A stretch of 64,000 nucleotides of DNA from Oscillospiraceae bacterium. GTDB lineage: Bacteria > Bacillota > Clostridia > Oscillospirales > Ruminococcaceae. The notes beneath the pieces were generated by a model. That model saw nothing but the letters and a program-made list of their open reading frames with translations. It was not told the DNA's origin and made no database searches. Below are positions 28,715-36,952 of this stretch, one piece after another. Both the position numbers and the translations under genes were made by a program. Where the stretch lies: positions 124,001 through 188,000 of the forward strand of contig JAFTXQ010000011.1 in NCBI GenBank assembly GCA_017461565.1, read 5' to 3'. Every line of letters starts with the position of its first letter. Within the stretch, counting starts at the first letter, position 1.

Positions 28715-28748
28715 TTGACATTGACAGGCTTTTCAACTAAACTATATG
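28715..28748 (+). promoter_or_regulatory. Promoter of potABCD
   Basis: Two tandem TTGACA hexamers (28715-28720 and 28721-28726) precede TATATG (28743-28748); the second gives a 16-base spacer. About 55 bases upstream of potA. Confidence 0.6.
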
Positions 28749-28804
28749 CTAGAGTACTTTGTGTATCTCTGCGGTCACGCATTTTTTACAAATAAGGAAG
28801 GGTT

Positions 28805-29860
28805 TTGCCAAAAATGGAGAACATCATCAGTCTGAGAAACATCGTCGTGGAATTCGACGGCGAGCAGATACTCAAGAATATCGACCTTGACATCAAGGAC
28901 AAGGAGTTTGTAACGTTTCTCGGTCCGTCAGGCTGCGGAAAAACAACTACACTAAGAATAATCGGAGGCTTTCTTACCCCCAACAGCGGCGACGTAATGC
29001 TTGAGGGCAAGCGCATTAACGATCTGCCTCCCCATAAGAGGGATGTCAACACTGTGTTCCAGCGTTATGCACTGTTCCCTCACCTCAATGTATACGAGAA
29101 TATCGCTTTTGGTCTGCGCATAAAAAAGCTCCCTGAAAAGGAGATAGTAAAGCGTGTCGGAGAGATGCTTGACCTTGTAAATCTTCGTGGCTATGAAAAG
29201 CGTACTGTACAGCGCCTTTCAGGCGGTCAGCAGCAGCGTGTCGCTATTGCGAGAGCACTTGTAAACCGTCCTAAGATCCTGCTTCTGGACGAGCCTCTCG
29301 GCGCACTTGACCTGAAGCTGAGAAAAGAGATGCAGATAGAGCTTCGCAAGATCCAGCAGGCACTGGAGCTTACATTCGTGTATGTAACGCACGATCAGGA
29401 GGAAGCGCTCACAATGAGCGACACCGTTGTGGTAATGAACAATGGTCACATCCAGCAGATAGGCTCTCCCACTGATATCTACAACGAACCTGTAAACGCT
29501 TTCGTTGCTGACTTTATCGGCGAAAGCAACATACTTAACGGCTCTATGCCACGTGACTGCCTTGTAGAATTCTGCGGCAAGCAGTTCGAGTGCGTGGATA
29601 AGGGCTTCTCTCCCAATGAAACTATCGATGTAGTTATCCGCCCCGAGGATATTAAAGTGATCCCTGCGGCTTCCGCAAAGCTGACAGGTATCGTTGAGTC
29701 CGTTGTGTTCAAGGGCGTACACTATGAGATGATCGTTGACGGCGTTGACCACAAGTGGATGATACACTCCACAAAGGCTGAGCCTGTCGGAAGCATGATA
29801 GGCATGACCTTTGATCCGTTTGATATCCATATCATGAAGAAGACCAAGGAGGAAAACTGA
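28805..29860 (+). CDS. potA: Spermidine/putrescine ABC transporter ATP-binding protein PotA
   Basis: 351 residues. Walker [10 protein letters not shown] (42-50), Q-loop, signature LSGGQQQR, Walker [13 protein letters not shown], and the H-loop THDQEEA are all intact, followed by the TOBE regulatory domain. It energises polyamine import with PotBC and PotD. Translation can start at TTG 28805, correctly spaced from AAGGAAG, or at ATG 28814. First gene of a compact potABCD operon (gaps of 2, 9 and -1 bases). Confidence 0.93.
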   Translation: MPKMENIISLRNIVVEFDGEQILKNIDLDIKDKEFVTFLGPSGCGKTTTLRIIGGFLTPNSGDVMLEGKRINDLPPHKRDVNTVFQRYALFPHLNVYENIAFGLRIKKLPEKEIVKRVGEMLDLVNLRGYEKRTVQRLSGGQQQRVAIARALVNRPKILLLDEPLGALDLKLRKEMQIELRKIQQALELTFVYVTHDQEEALTMSDTVVVMNNGHIQQIGSPTDIYNEPVNAFVADFIGESNILNGSMPRDCLVEFCGKQFECVDKGFSPNETIDVVIRPEDIKVIPAASAKLTGIVESVVFKGVHYEMIVDGVDHKWMIHSTKAEPVGSMIGMTFDPFDIHIMKKTKEEN

Positions 29861-29862
29861 AA

Positions 29863-30672
29863 TTGAAGAAGCTCAGATTTCTTGCCACTCCTTATCTTGT
29901 ATGGATGGTGGTATTTATCGTTGTACCCCTGCTGATGGTTGCGTACTTCGCATTTACCGACAAGAACGGACAGTTCACCCTTGAAAACGTAGCAAACGCA
30001 GGTCAGTACACAAATATCTTTGTCAGATCGATATGGCTCGCTATCATCGCAACTATCGTCTGCCTTATCATCGCATATCCGCTGGCGTTCATGCTCTCCC
30101 GTATGAAAAAGCATCATCAGGGAACTATGCTTATGATAGTGATGCTGCCAATGTGGATGAACTTCCTGCTTCGTACCCGTGCTTGGGTGACTCTACTCGG
30201 AAACACAGGTGTTATCAACACCCTTCTCGGCTTTATCGGGCTTGAGCCTATAAAGATGCTTAACACTGAAGGGGCTGTCGTCCTCGGAATGGTGTATAAC
30301 TACCTCCCCTATATGATACTCCCCCTCTACTCCGTCATGGTAAAGATCGACCAGTCGGTACTTGAGGCTGCAGATGACCTCGGCTGCAACTACATGACAA
30401 AGCTGTTCCGTGTTATCGTTCCGCTTAGTCTGCCGGGAATCACATCGGGAATTACTATGGTGTTCGTACCTGCCATCAGTACATTCATCATTTCAAGAAT
30501 GCTGGGCGGCGGTTCCAACCTGCTCATCGGTGACCTTATCGAGATGCAGTTCCTCGGAAACGCCTACAACCCACAGCTCGGTGCGGCGATCTCGCTGGTG
30601 CTTATGGTCATAATCCTGCTTATTATGACGATCATGAACCAGTTCGACCCCGACGACCAGGTACTGATGTAA
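29863..30672 (+). CDS. potB: Spermidine/putrescine ABC transporter permease PotB
   Basis: 269 residues with six hydrophobic segments and the cytoplasmic EAA loop (EAADDLGCNYMTKLFRVIVP) that docks with PotA. Starts with TTG preceded by AAGGAGG located inside the end of potA. Pairs with PotC as the heterodimeric channel. Confidence 0.92.
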   Translation: MKKLRFLATPYLVWMVVFIVVPLLMVAYFAFTDKNGQFTLENVANAGQYTNIFVRSIWLAIIATIVCLIIAYPLAFMLSRMKKHHQGTMLMIVMLPMWMNFLLRTRAWVTLLGNTGVINTLLGFIGLEPIKMLNTEGAVVLGMVYNYLPYMILPLYSVMVKIDQSVLEAADDLGCNYMTKLFRVIVPLSLPGITSGITMVFVPAISTFIISRMLGGGSNLLIGDLIEMQFLGNAYNPQLGAAISLVLMVIILLIMTIMNQFDPDDQVLM

Positions 30673-30681
30673 GGAGGTGCG

Positions 30682-31488
30682 ATGATGAAAAAACTTGGAA
30701 AAATATATATCGCACTTGTGCTGATGTTTCTGTATATCCCTATTTTCGTGCTGATCGTATTCTCGTTCAACGAGTCCAAAAGCACGGTGTTCACCGGATT
30801 TACGCTTGAATGGTATGCAAAGCTGTTCAGAAATGACATGATCATTTCTTCACTGATAAACACTATACTCATTGCAGTTGCGGCAAGCATACTCTCCACC
30901 ATTCTCGGAACACTTGCCGCTATCGGTATCCACACCATGCGAAAGGTCCCCAAGGCAGTGGTAATGAACATCACCAATATGCCTGTTATCAATCCCGAGA
31001 TCGTAACGGGTGTTTCGCTGATGCTGCTGTTCGTGTTCTTTGCGGCACGTATGAACCTTGAGTTCGGTTTCTGGACGCTGCTTATTGCTCATATAACATT
31101 CAACGTTCCCTACGTTATTCTTAACGTAATGCCTAAGCTCAGACAGATGGACCCCAACCTGTTTGAAGCAGCTCAGGATCTCGGCTGCGGTCCATTCACA
31201 GCGTTCAGAAAGGTCATCCTTCCAGAAATAATGCCCGGCGTACTCAGCGGCTTCCTGATGTCCTTTACCTATTCACTGGACGATTTCGTAATAAGCTACT
31301 TCACCTGTGGACCTACCTCACAGACACTGCCCATCACTATCTACTCAATGGTGCGCAGAAAGGTATCTCCCGAGATCAACGCACTGTCTACCATTATTTT
31401 TGTAGTGGTAGTTGTAGTGCTTATCGTAAAAAATATCATTGAAAACCGTAAATATAAGAATACGGCTTCAGGAAAGGCGGATTATTGA
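30682..31488 (+). CDS. potC: Spermidine/putrescine ABC transporter permease PotC
   Basis: 268 residues, six membrane segments, EAA loop EAAQDLGCGPFTAFRKVILP. Two adjacent ATG codons (30682 and 30685) follow AAGGAGGTG. The TGA stop overlaps the potD ATG by one base (TGATG), indicating translational coupling. Confidence 0.92.
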   Translation: MMKKLGKIYIALVLMFLYIPIFVLIVFSFNESKSTVFTGFTLEWYAKLFRNDMIISSLINTILIAVAASILSTILGTLAAIGIHTMRKVPKAVVMNITNMPVINPEIVTGVSLMLLFVFFAARMNLEFGFWTLLIAHITFNVPYVILNVMPKLRQMDPNLFEAAQDLGCGPFTAFRKVILPEIMPGVLSGFLMSFTYSLDDFVISYFTCGPTSQTLPITIYSMVRRKVSPEINALSTIIFVVVVVVLIVKNIIENRKYKNTASGKADY

Positions 31489-32777
31489 TGAGGATCAGAA
31501 GATACTTTGAAGCAGCCGCCTCCCTGCTGCTGACCGTTTCAATACTGTGCTCCTGCGCAGGCGGCGAAGCCTCTGACGAAAGCAGTGAAAGCGGCGAGGG
31601 CACCGAAGAAGCCTACGAGCAGACTCTCACCGTAGAGGATATGGAATACTATACCCGCTACAAGGATCAGGGCATATCGATAAATGTATACAACTGGGGC
31701 GAATATATCTCCACAGGTGCCGATGAGGGCACGCTCAACGTCAATGCGGAATTCACAAAGCTTACAGGCATCCAGGTGAACTACACCACCTATCCCTCAA
31801 ACGAGGATCTGTACTCCAAGCTTAAGAATGGCGGAGCAAGCTACGATGTAGTCATCCCCTCCGACTACATGATCTCCAAAATGATAAACGAGAAGATGAT
31901 ACAGCCGATCGATCTTGATAATATCCCGAATTTCAAATATATCATGGATAATTTCAAGAACCCTGCATACGATCCCGAAAATCTCTACTCTGTTCCCTAT
32001 ACATGGGGCACTGTTGGTATCATCTACAATACAACTCAGATTGATGTTCCCGAAGAGGAGATAGACTGGGATATCCTGTGGGACGAGACTTACGCTGACC
32101 AGATACTGATGTTCGATAACCCTCGTGATGCCTTTGCTATCGCTGAGATAATGGAGGGCTTCTCCCTCAACACCGAGGATCATGACGAGCTGATAATCGC
32201 CTCCGAGCGCCTTAAGGAGCAGAAGTCCGTTGTACAGGCGTATGTAATGGACGAGATCTTCGACAAGATGGCGGCAGGTGATGCGTGGCTCGCCCCCTAC
32301 TATGCAGGCGATGCGCTCACCATCCTTGAGGAGAATGAGGATCTTGCATTCGTAGTCCCCGCAAGCGGAACAAATCTGTTCGTAGACGCAATGTGTATCC
32401 CTGTCGGTGCCAAGCAGAAGGAAGCGGCAGAGATGTACATCAATTTTATGTGCGAGCCTGATATTGCATTTGCGAATATCGACTACATCTGCTACTCCAC
32501 TCCCCATTCGGCGGCATTTGAGATGCTGGACGAGGAGACACAGAACGACCCTGTTTCCTATCCCTCTGACGAATATCTCGCAGAAAACACGACTGTATTT
32601 GTAAATCTCTCAGACGAAGCCAACGCACAGATGCAGACCCTCTGGACTGAAATGAAATCTGCACAGCCCGAAAACAGCAATCAATGGATCGTACCTGTTT
32701 TCCTGATACTCTGTGTTCTTGCTATGATAGGAATACTGATACGTCGATATATCAAAAACAAAAAGGATATATTCTGA
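31488..32777 (+). CDS. potD: Polyamine-binding protein PotD with an extra C-terminal membrane anchor
   Basis: 429 residues, about 70 more than a typical PotD. An N-terminal signal with lipobox LCSC (about 18-21) is followed by an acidic Ser/Glu linker and the periplasmic-binding-protein fold (INVYNWGEYIS, YDVVIPSDYMISKM, YSVPYTWGTVGIIYN). Unusually, the last 35 residues form a hydrophobic helix plus basic tail (WIVPVFLILCVLAMIGILI then RRYIKNKK). The ATG at 31488 is used; the upstream TTG at 31485 overlaps the potC stop. Confidence 0.92.
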   Translation: MRIRRYFEAAASLLLTVSILCSCAGGEASDESSESGEGTEEAYEQTLTVEDMEYYTRYKDQGISINVYNWGEYISTGADEGTLNVNAEFTKLTGIQVNYTTYPSNEDLYSKLKNGGASYDVVIPSDYMISKMINEKMIQPIDLDNIPNFKYIMDNFKNPAYDPENLYSVPYTWGTVGIIYNTTQIDVPEEEIDWDILWDETYADQILMFDNPRDAFAIAEIMEGFSLNTEDHDELIIASERLKEQKSVVQAYVMDEIFDKMAAGDAWLAPYYAGDALTILEENEDLAFVVPASGTNLFVDAMCIPVGAKQKEAAEMYINFMCEPDIAFANIDYICYSTPHSAAFEMLDEETQNDPVSYPSDEYLAENTTVFVNLSDEANAQMQTLWTEMKSAQPENSNQWIVPVFLILCVLAMIGILIRRYIKNKKDIF

Positions 32778-32785
32778 TAAAGCAA

Positions 32786-32816
32786 AACGGTATCGTATTA
32801 TCTGCGATGCCGTTTT
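32786..32816 (+). terminator. Terminator of potABCD
   Basis: AACGGTATCG pairs with CGATGCCGTT (one G-U pair) at 32786-32814, followed by TTTTCC, 9 bases after the potD stop. Confidence 0.75.
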
Positions 32817-32956
32817 CCATTAGGCGAAATTCGGCTTGACAATGCGGTTCAAAACTGCGCAACCTATATTTTACACAAGGTCTAGCGATAGTTGGTGGTG
32901 TTTCCAGTGATATTGTTGTATACTGAGTTCACAACAACCGAAAGGAGAACTTTTCA

Positions 32957-33367
32957 ATGAATATGACTTTAAATGTAGCAGGCTTTCTGGGGTTTGGATT
33001 GTTACTGGCACTTTCTGTCACAGCGGCAATAATAGTTGTGGTAGTTATTGTATCACGCAACAAAAAAGCAGATCCGCATAACGAACTATCAATGAACCCT
33101 ATACCAACTGAGAATGGCATGGCAGACACACAACCCGAAAACACGGAAACGATCTGTGAGCAGCCACAGACTCTCGGAGAGATCATTAAAAGCCACCGTA
33201 TACGCTGCAACATGACGCAGGAATATGTGGCGGAAGCACTGAACGTGACCCGTCAGGCAGTATCCAAATGGGAGACCGACAGCTCTGACCCCAGCACTTC
33301 TAATCTCCTGGCACTTGCAAAGCTGTATGGTATCTCTGCGGCAGAGCTTCTAAAAGACTGCGAATAA
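32957..33367 (+). CDS. Membrane-tethered XRE-family HTH protein
   Basis: 136 residues. A single N-terminal transmembrane helix (about 8-33, GFLGFGLLLALSVTAAIIVV) and a short polar linker lead to a C-terminal XRE HTH (about 72-132: LGEIIKSHRIRCNMTQEYVA, then NVTRQAVSKWE). The DNA-binding domain is at the C-terminus, the reverse of most HTH-TM proteins. ATG follows GAAAGGAGA. Lies downstream of potD but separated by a terminator. A membrane signal that changes DNA binding is an inference; the target is unknown. Confidence 0.82.
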   Translation: MNMTLNVAGFLGFGLLLALSVTAAIIVVVVIVSRNKKADPHNELSMNPIPTENGMADTQPENTETICEQPQTLGEIIKSHRIRCNMTQEYVAEALNVTRQAVSKWETDSSDPSTSNLLALAKLYGISAAELLKDCE

Positions 33368-33399
33368 AGAAACAAGAAACACGTTCGCCATAATGCTTC

Positions 33400-33410
33400 T
33401 GATATGCACC
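33400..33410 (+). repeat. TGATATGCACC element
   Basis: TGATATGCACC occurs here at the foot of the HTH-gene terminator, at 14555-14565 downstream of the histidine phosphatase gene, and at 61082-61092 plus an inverted copy in hairpin repeat copy 3. All are intergenic. The sequence resembles terminal repeats of IS3/IS150-type elements, but no transposase is present. Confidence 0.55.
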
Positions 33411-33446
33411 TTGAAAAGTCAGACACTTTTGAAGGTGCATTTTTTT
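33405..33446 (+). terminator. Terminator of the membrane HTH gene
   Basis: TGCACCTTGAAAAGT pairs with ACTTTTGAAGGTGCA (14 of 15), followed by TTTTTTT. The stem starts inside a TGATATGCACC element (33400-33410) also found at 14555 and 61082. Confidence 0.85.
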
Positions 33447-33553
33447 GCCAAAGTCACAAACATCGGAATTAAAGAAACGAGCCCGTTAAAGCAACGGACT
33501 CGGACTCAACCTATTTACTTTTGTACGTTTTTTTACCGACAACAAAACAACAT

Positions 33554-35398
33554 CTATGATACCACGATCGTTGACCCTGAAAGCTGCTCTGAAGCGTAAA
33601 TATAACTATCTTCGTCCACTCTAAGATTAACGAAGCTTTTACAGTTTTTCAGTGCCGTAAAATCCTCCGTTCCGCAACCAAGCAGCGTAAGAGTCGTTAT
33701 ATTTGTCTGTGCTATCTCCGCAGGAAGAGCTTTGATACGTGCATTATTGAACCCTGCAGTATCAAGCAGCTGCATATTTGATATTCCATCCATATCGCAT
33801 AGGTTCGGCGTATCGAGAATAAGCCCCTCAAGCGCTGTCAGCCTGCTGATGACCGAAAACTCCGTCAGCGCATCACAGCCGCACAGCTCAAGCTCCTTAA
33901 GCCCTGTAAGGCTTCCTATCTTCTCAAGGGTCGGCGCTGTTACATTGCCTGCGATCAGATGCTCAAGCTGTAAAAACTCATCCACAAATGGCACATCATA
34001 GACCTCAGTGAAATTTATACACAGCTTTTCAAGCGGCTTTTCTCTGAGAGAACTGATATCACTGAGAGCCACACAACATGCAGCGTCCACGCTTTTCAGC
34101 CTGTCCAGCTCCTCAAGGCAGGATATATCGTTTATCTCATAATTTGAAGATATCCACAGGTACTCAAGCTCATGACATCCGGTAACCGACGATATATCGG
34201 ACAGCTTGTTGTCGCATACACTCAGCGCCACAAGTCCATTGGGAAGATCATCGGGGAGCTCTGAAACCCCTTGCTTATCCAACGCAAGATACTTAAGGCC
34301 CGTAAGCAGACCGATATCATCCAGCGGCAGCTTCGGCTCTTCCGGAACATCCATTTCCGCATACTGATCGAACAGGTAAGTGTGTAAATTCTCCAGCTCA
34401 TCCCAGCTGTCAAGCACACGATCTCCCGATAATAACAGATGATCTATCTTTGCAGCTTCGTCAAGATAGATCTTTTCGTTTTCGGATATGCCAAGCTGTC
34501 TGCGCACTTCCTGCTCTATCACGGGACTGACAAACACCGCCTCCCTGCGGAAGAAATGCGGCGCAACAAATACCGCAATGGCCACAAACGCTAAAGCAGC
34601 CGCAGAAAATGCTACGGCTTTAAAAACTTTGTTATTGATGCATTGTCTCAGCGCCCCACACATTTTACCTACACTCTGATACCTGTCTTTAGGATTGAAC
34701 TCAATGCTTCTGTTGATTATCGCTTTCAATCGCTTCGGCATAACACCGTTACGGTCATAAGAGCCCGTGGATATATACAGAAGCAGCATACCCAGCACAT
34801 AGACATCTGTACGGCAATCTGACTGCGCAAATCCAAACTGCTCGGGTGCTGCCATCTCCTTAGTTCCTATACACATGGCGTCATGATCGGCATTTTCATC
34901 ATATTGCTTTGCCGAATCAAAATCGATTATTTTTATGCTTCCGTCATCAGCGATCAATATATTTGACGGATTGAGGTCACGACATATAATTGGCGGATTC
35001 AGCTTATGGAGCTTTTCAACTATTCCGCACAGAACCGAGATAATGCTGGCAGCCTCTTTCTCGCCGAAAACGCTTCCCGTCTCAACGATCATTTCAAGAG
35101 TACTGCCTTTTACATATTCACGAAGATAATATGATCTGTCATTTTCGGTGAAAAAATCTATCGGCTTCAATATAAAACCGCAATCCTTTTCTTTTAAAAG
35201 ACGGCGTACTATTCTGTATTCATTTTCAAGCAAACATCCACTCTTGCCGTTTCCGCATTTAAGCAGAACATAAGCACCGTCAGAGATGCTTTTCAGTAGA
35301 TATACGCTTCTTTCCTCGGTGTACTTGAGACAAGTGACGATATCATATTTTCCCCGTATCTTTTCGGGAACATCAAGCGTAAAATCGTACTCCTCCAA
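33554..35398 (-). CDS. Membrane Ser/Thr protein kinase with extracellular leucine-rich repeats
   Basis: 614 residues. Kinase domain about 17-255, then a membrane helix (about 259-280) and an extracytoplasmic LRR region (about 320-600, LxxLxxLxLxxN-type units). Lysine K47, Glu E58/E60, D141 and N146 (CRDLNPSN) and D159 are present, but the glycine loop is absent, HRD reads CRD and DFG reads DFD. Catalytic residues for phosphotransfer are kept, so activity is possible but unusual. Start is TTG 35398, without a good ribosome site; an AGGTGAGG lies further upstream. Follows the small HTH gene by 62 bases on the same strand. Confidence 0.85.
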   Translation of the reverse strand: MEEYDFTLDVPEKIRGKYDIVTCLKYTEERSVYLLKSISDGAYVLLKCGNGKSGCLLENEYRIVRRLLKEKDCGFILKPIDFFTENDRSYYLREYVKGSTLEMIVETGSVFGEKEAASIISVLCGIVEKLHKLNPPIICRDLNPSNILIADDGSIKIIDFDSAKQYDENADHDAMCIGTKEMAAPEQFGFAQSDCRTDVYVLGMLLLYISTGSYDRNGVMPKRLKAIINRSIEFNPKDRYQSVGKMCGALRQCINNKVFKAVAFSAAALAFVAIAVFVAPHFFRREAVFVSPVIEQEVRRQLGISENEKIYLDEAAKIDHLLLSGDRVLDSWDELENLHTYLFDQYAEMDVPEEPKLPLDDIGLLTGLKYLALDKQGVSELPDDLPNGLVALSVCDNKLSDISSVTGCHELEYLWISSNYEINDISCLEELDRLKSVDAACCVALSDISSLREKPLEKLCINFTEVYDVPFVDEFLQLEHLIAGNVTAPTLEKIGSLTGLKELELCGCDALTEFSVISRLTALEGLILDTPNLCDMDGISNMQLLDTAGFNNARIKALPAEIAQTNITTLTLLGCGTEDFTALKNCKSFVNLRVDEDSYIYASEQLSGSTIVVS

Positions 35399-35460
35399 AA
35401 AGCTTTTGTTGATGTTTTTGATAATATCACCTCACCTATCCTGTTCTGATATAGCTCTGC

Positions 35461-35859
35461 TCATGTTTCAACAGGAAAATAAATAAAGTTCATAGCCTGT
35501 TCATAAGTATAGTGGTGTTCAAGAGCGAATACAACCTTTGCATCCTCTACATTTCTGACATACAGGCACTCTCTGCCACATATCTTTAGAAGCTGTTGCA
35601 TCTGCTCTACGGTAATCCCGAGATAAAGTCCTATGAGTATGATCTGCTTTTTGGTGGGTATACGTGTTCCATTTAATATCTGATAGCCATAGGTGCGGTC
35701 AAAATTAAGGTGAAGTATAAGATCTGAGCGCTTCATATTACGCTCGCTAAGCAGCCTGTCTATCAAACGATAAAAGTCGGGAGCGGGATTTTGACGGATC
35801 AGCTCCTCGTCAAATCTATCAGCCTCACAAAGCTCCTTTTCAAGATCGATAGTCCTCAT
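35461..35859 (-). CDS. Small HTH-domain protein paired with the LRR kinase
   Basis: 132 residues. After a short acidic start it has an HTH-like segment (LSERNMKRSDLILHLNFDRT, GYQILNGTRIPTKK) and a helical tail (IGLYLGITVEQMQQLLKICG...NVEDAKVVFALEHHYTYEQA). The whole aligns with the C-terminal domain of the macrodomain protein at 17545-18558. It is the first gene of a unit with the membrane kinase, so it is a candidate kinase partner or substrate. A perfect palindrome lies in its promoter region. Function not established. Confidence 0.78.
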   Translation of the reverse strand: MRTIDLEKELCEADRFDEELIRQNPAPDFYRLIDRLLSERNMKRSDLILHLNFDRTYGYQILNGTRIPTKKQIILIGLYLGITVEQMQQLLKICGRECLYVRNVEDAKVVFALEHHYTYEQAMNFIYFPVET

Positions 35860-35928
35860 ATTGTCTTCTCCTACCTTATCATTTTTAATTGATAATAATT
35901 ATTATACATTATCGGAAAGATTAATAGG

Positions 35929-35944
35929 TGTGCAAATTTGCACA
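35929..35944. promoter_or_regulatory. Perfect 16-bp palindrome upstream of the small HTH gene
   Basis: TGTGCAAATTTGCACA at 35929-35944. A TATAAT on the leftward strand (35901-35906) lies 22 bases downstream, so the palindrome sits at the -35 edge, a position suited to a dimeric repressor, perhaps the HTH protein itself. Confidence 0.5.
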
Positions 35945-36060
35945 AATGCATCAGACCATTGCTCCGGACACAAGCCTTATTTACCGTAGCCTGATTTAAG
36001 TATATCACTCTTTTTCACGAAATGCAACGGTTTATAATGGCAAAACATTCACCAACACAA

Positions 36061-36101
36061 AACAATGAGGACTCCCGAGCTTTTCAGGAATACTCATTGT
36101 T
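36061..36101 (-). terminator. Terminator of sigG
   Basis: Leftward strand AACAATGAG...CTCATTGTT long imperfect stem with inner TCC/GGA pairing, followed by TTTTGTGTT, 14 bases past the sigG stop. Confidence 0.65.
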
Positions 36102-36114
36102 CATGTCTGAATTC

Positions 36115-36885
36115 TTATATCCTGTTCTTTATCTTCTGAAGCGCACTTTTTTCCAGCCGTGATACCTGCGCCTGACTTATCCCTATCTCCTTAGCGACCT
36201 CTACCTGTGTTTTTCCGCTGAAAAACCTAAGTCCAAGTATGCGCTTTTCACGCTGGCCCAGCTGGTGCATAGCTTCCTTGAGCGATATCTCGTCAAGCCA
36301 GTTATCGTCGTCATTGTGGTCGCCCAGCTGATCGAGGACATAGATAGTGTCGCCCGACTCTGAAAACACAGGTTCGTAAAGCGATATAGGCTCGCTTATC
36401 GCCTCAAGCGCTATCACTACCTCCTGCCGTGAAACGCCTACTTCCTTTGCCACTGCCTCTATCGTAGGCTCTTTCCCATGCTTTTTCGTAAGCTGCTCCT
36501 TTGCCTGCATCGCACGATATGCAAGGTCACGTATAGACCTGCTTACTCTTACAGGAGCATTGTCACGAAGGTAGCGGCGAAGCTCACCCTGGATCATCGG
36601 AACAGCGTAGGTGCTGAACTTTACAGGCTGAGTAATATCAAAGTTATCTATCGCCTTGATAAGCCCGATACACCCCACCTGAAACAGATCGTCAGCGTTC
36701 TCACCTCTTCCCGAAAAGCGCTGGATAACGCTCAGAACAAGGCGCAGATTGCCGTTTATCAGATCCTCACGTGCCTGCATATCTCCCTGCTTGACCTTAT
36801 GGAGCAGAGCCATTTTTTCTGCTTCCTTGAGGACTTTTAGCTTTGACGTATTTACACCGCTGATCTCGACTTTATTATAATACAA
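36115..36885 (-). CDS. sigG: Forespore RNA polymerase sigma factor SigG
   Basis: 256 residues, sigma-70 family. From the TTG at 36885 the N-terminus reads MYYNKVEISGVNTSKL, aligning residue for residue with the SigG start (MxxNKVEIcGVdTSKL), which supports this start over the GTG at 36918. Region 2 (NGNLRLVLSVIQRFSGRGEN, DDLFQVGCIGLIKAIDNFD, VKFSTYAVPMIQGELRRYLRD) and region 4 (GKTQVEVAKEIGISQAQVSRLEK) are complete. SigG directs late gene expression in the engulfed forespore, so the strain descends from or is a spore former. GGGAG is 7 bases from the TTG and lies in the stem of the upstream hairpin. Confidence 0.93.
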   Translation of the reverse strand: MYYNKVEISGVNTSKLKVLKEAEKMALLHKVKQGDMQAREDLINGNLRLVLSVIQRFSGRGENADDLFQVGCIGLIKAIDNFDITQPVKFSTYAVPMIQGELRRYLRDNAPVRVSRSIRDLAYRAMQAKEQLTKKHGKEPTIEAVAKEVGVSRQEVVIALEAISEPISLYEPVFSESGDTIYVLDQLGDHNDDDNWLDEISLKEAMHQLGQREKRILGLRFFSGKTQVEVAKEIGISQAQVSRLEKSALQKIKNRI

Positions 36886-36887
36886 AA

Positions 36888-36942
36888 AACCACTCCCGGA
36901 ACTTAAACTTGTCTGCACAAGTATTATTGTCCGTGAGTGGTT
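36888..36942 (-). terminator. Hairpin overlapping the sigG ribosome site
   Basis: On the leftward strand AACCACTCACGGA pairs with TCCGGGAGTGGTT (12 of 13), with a second stem ACTTGT/ACAAGT inside, and is followed by TTTTTTG. It has the form of an intrinsic terminator for the DUF368 gene; its 3' arm contains the sigG ribosome site GGGAG and its U-tract contains the TTG start codon. Confidence 0.65.
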
Positions 36943-36951
36943 AAGTTATGC
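36923..36951 (-). promoter_or_regulatory. Possible sigma-F/sigma-G-type promoter of sigG
   Basis: GCATA (36947-36951), 14 bases, then GGACAATAAT (36923-36932) on the leftward strand. GCATA fits the -35 of forespore promoters; the -10 is only a partial match. The predicted transcript would begin inside the terminator loop. Confidence 0.4.
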
Positions 36952-36952
36952 C

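Noticed and set aside
35398-35460. An ATT/ATC start for the LRR kinase behind AGGTGAGG
   Set aside because: Non-standard start codons are rare; TTG at 35398 is kept as the working start although its ribosome site is weak.
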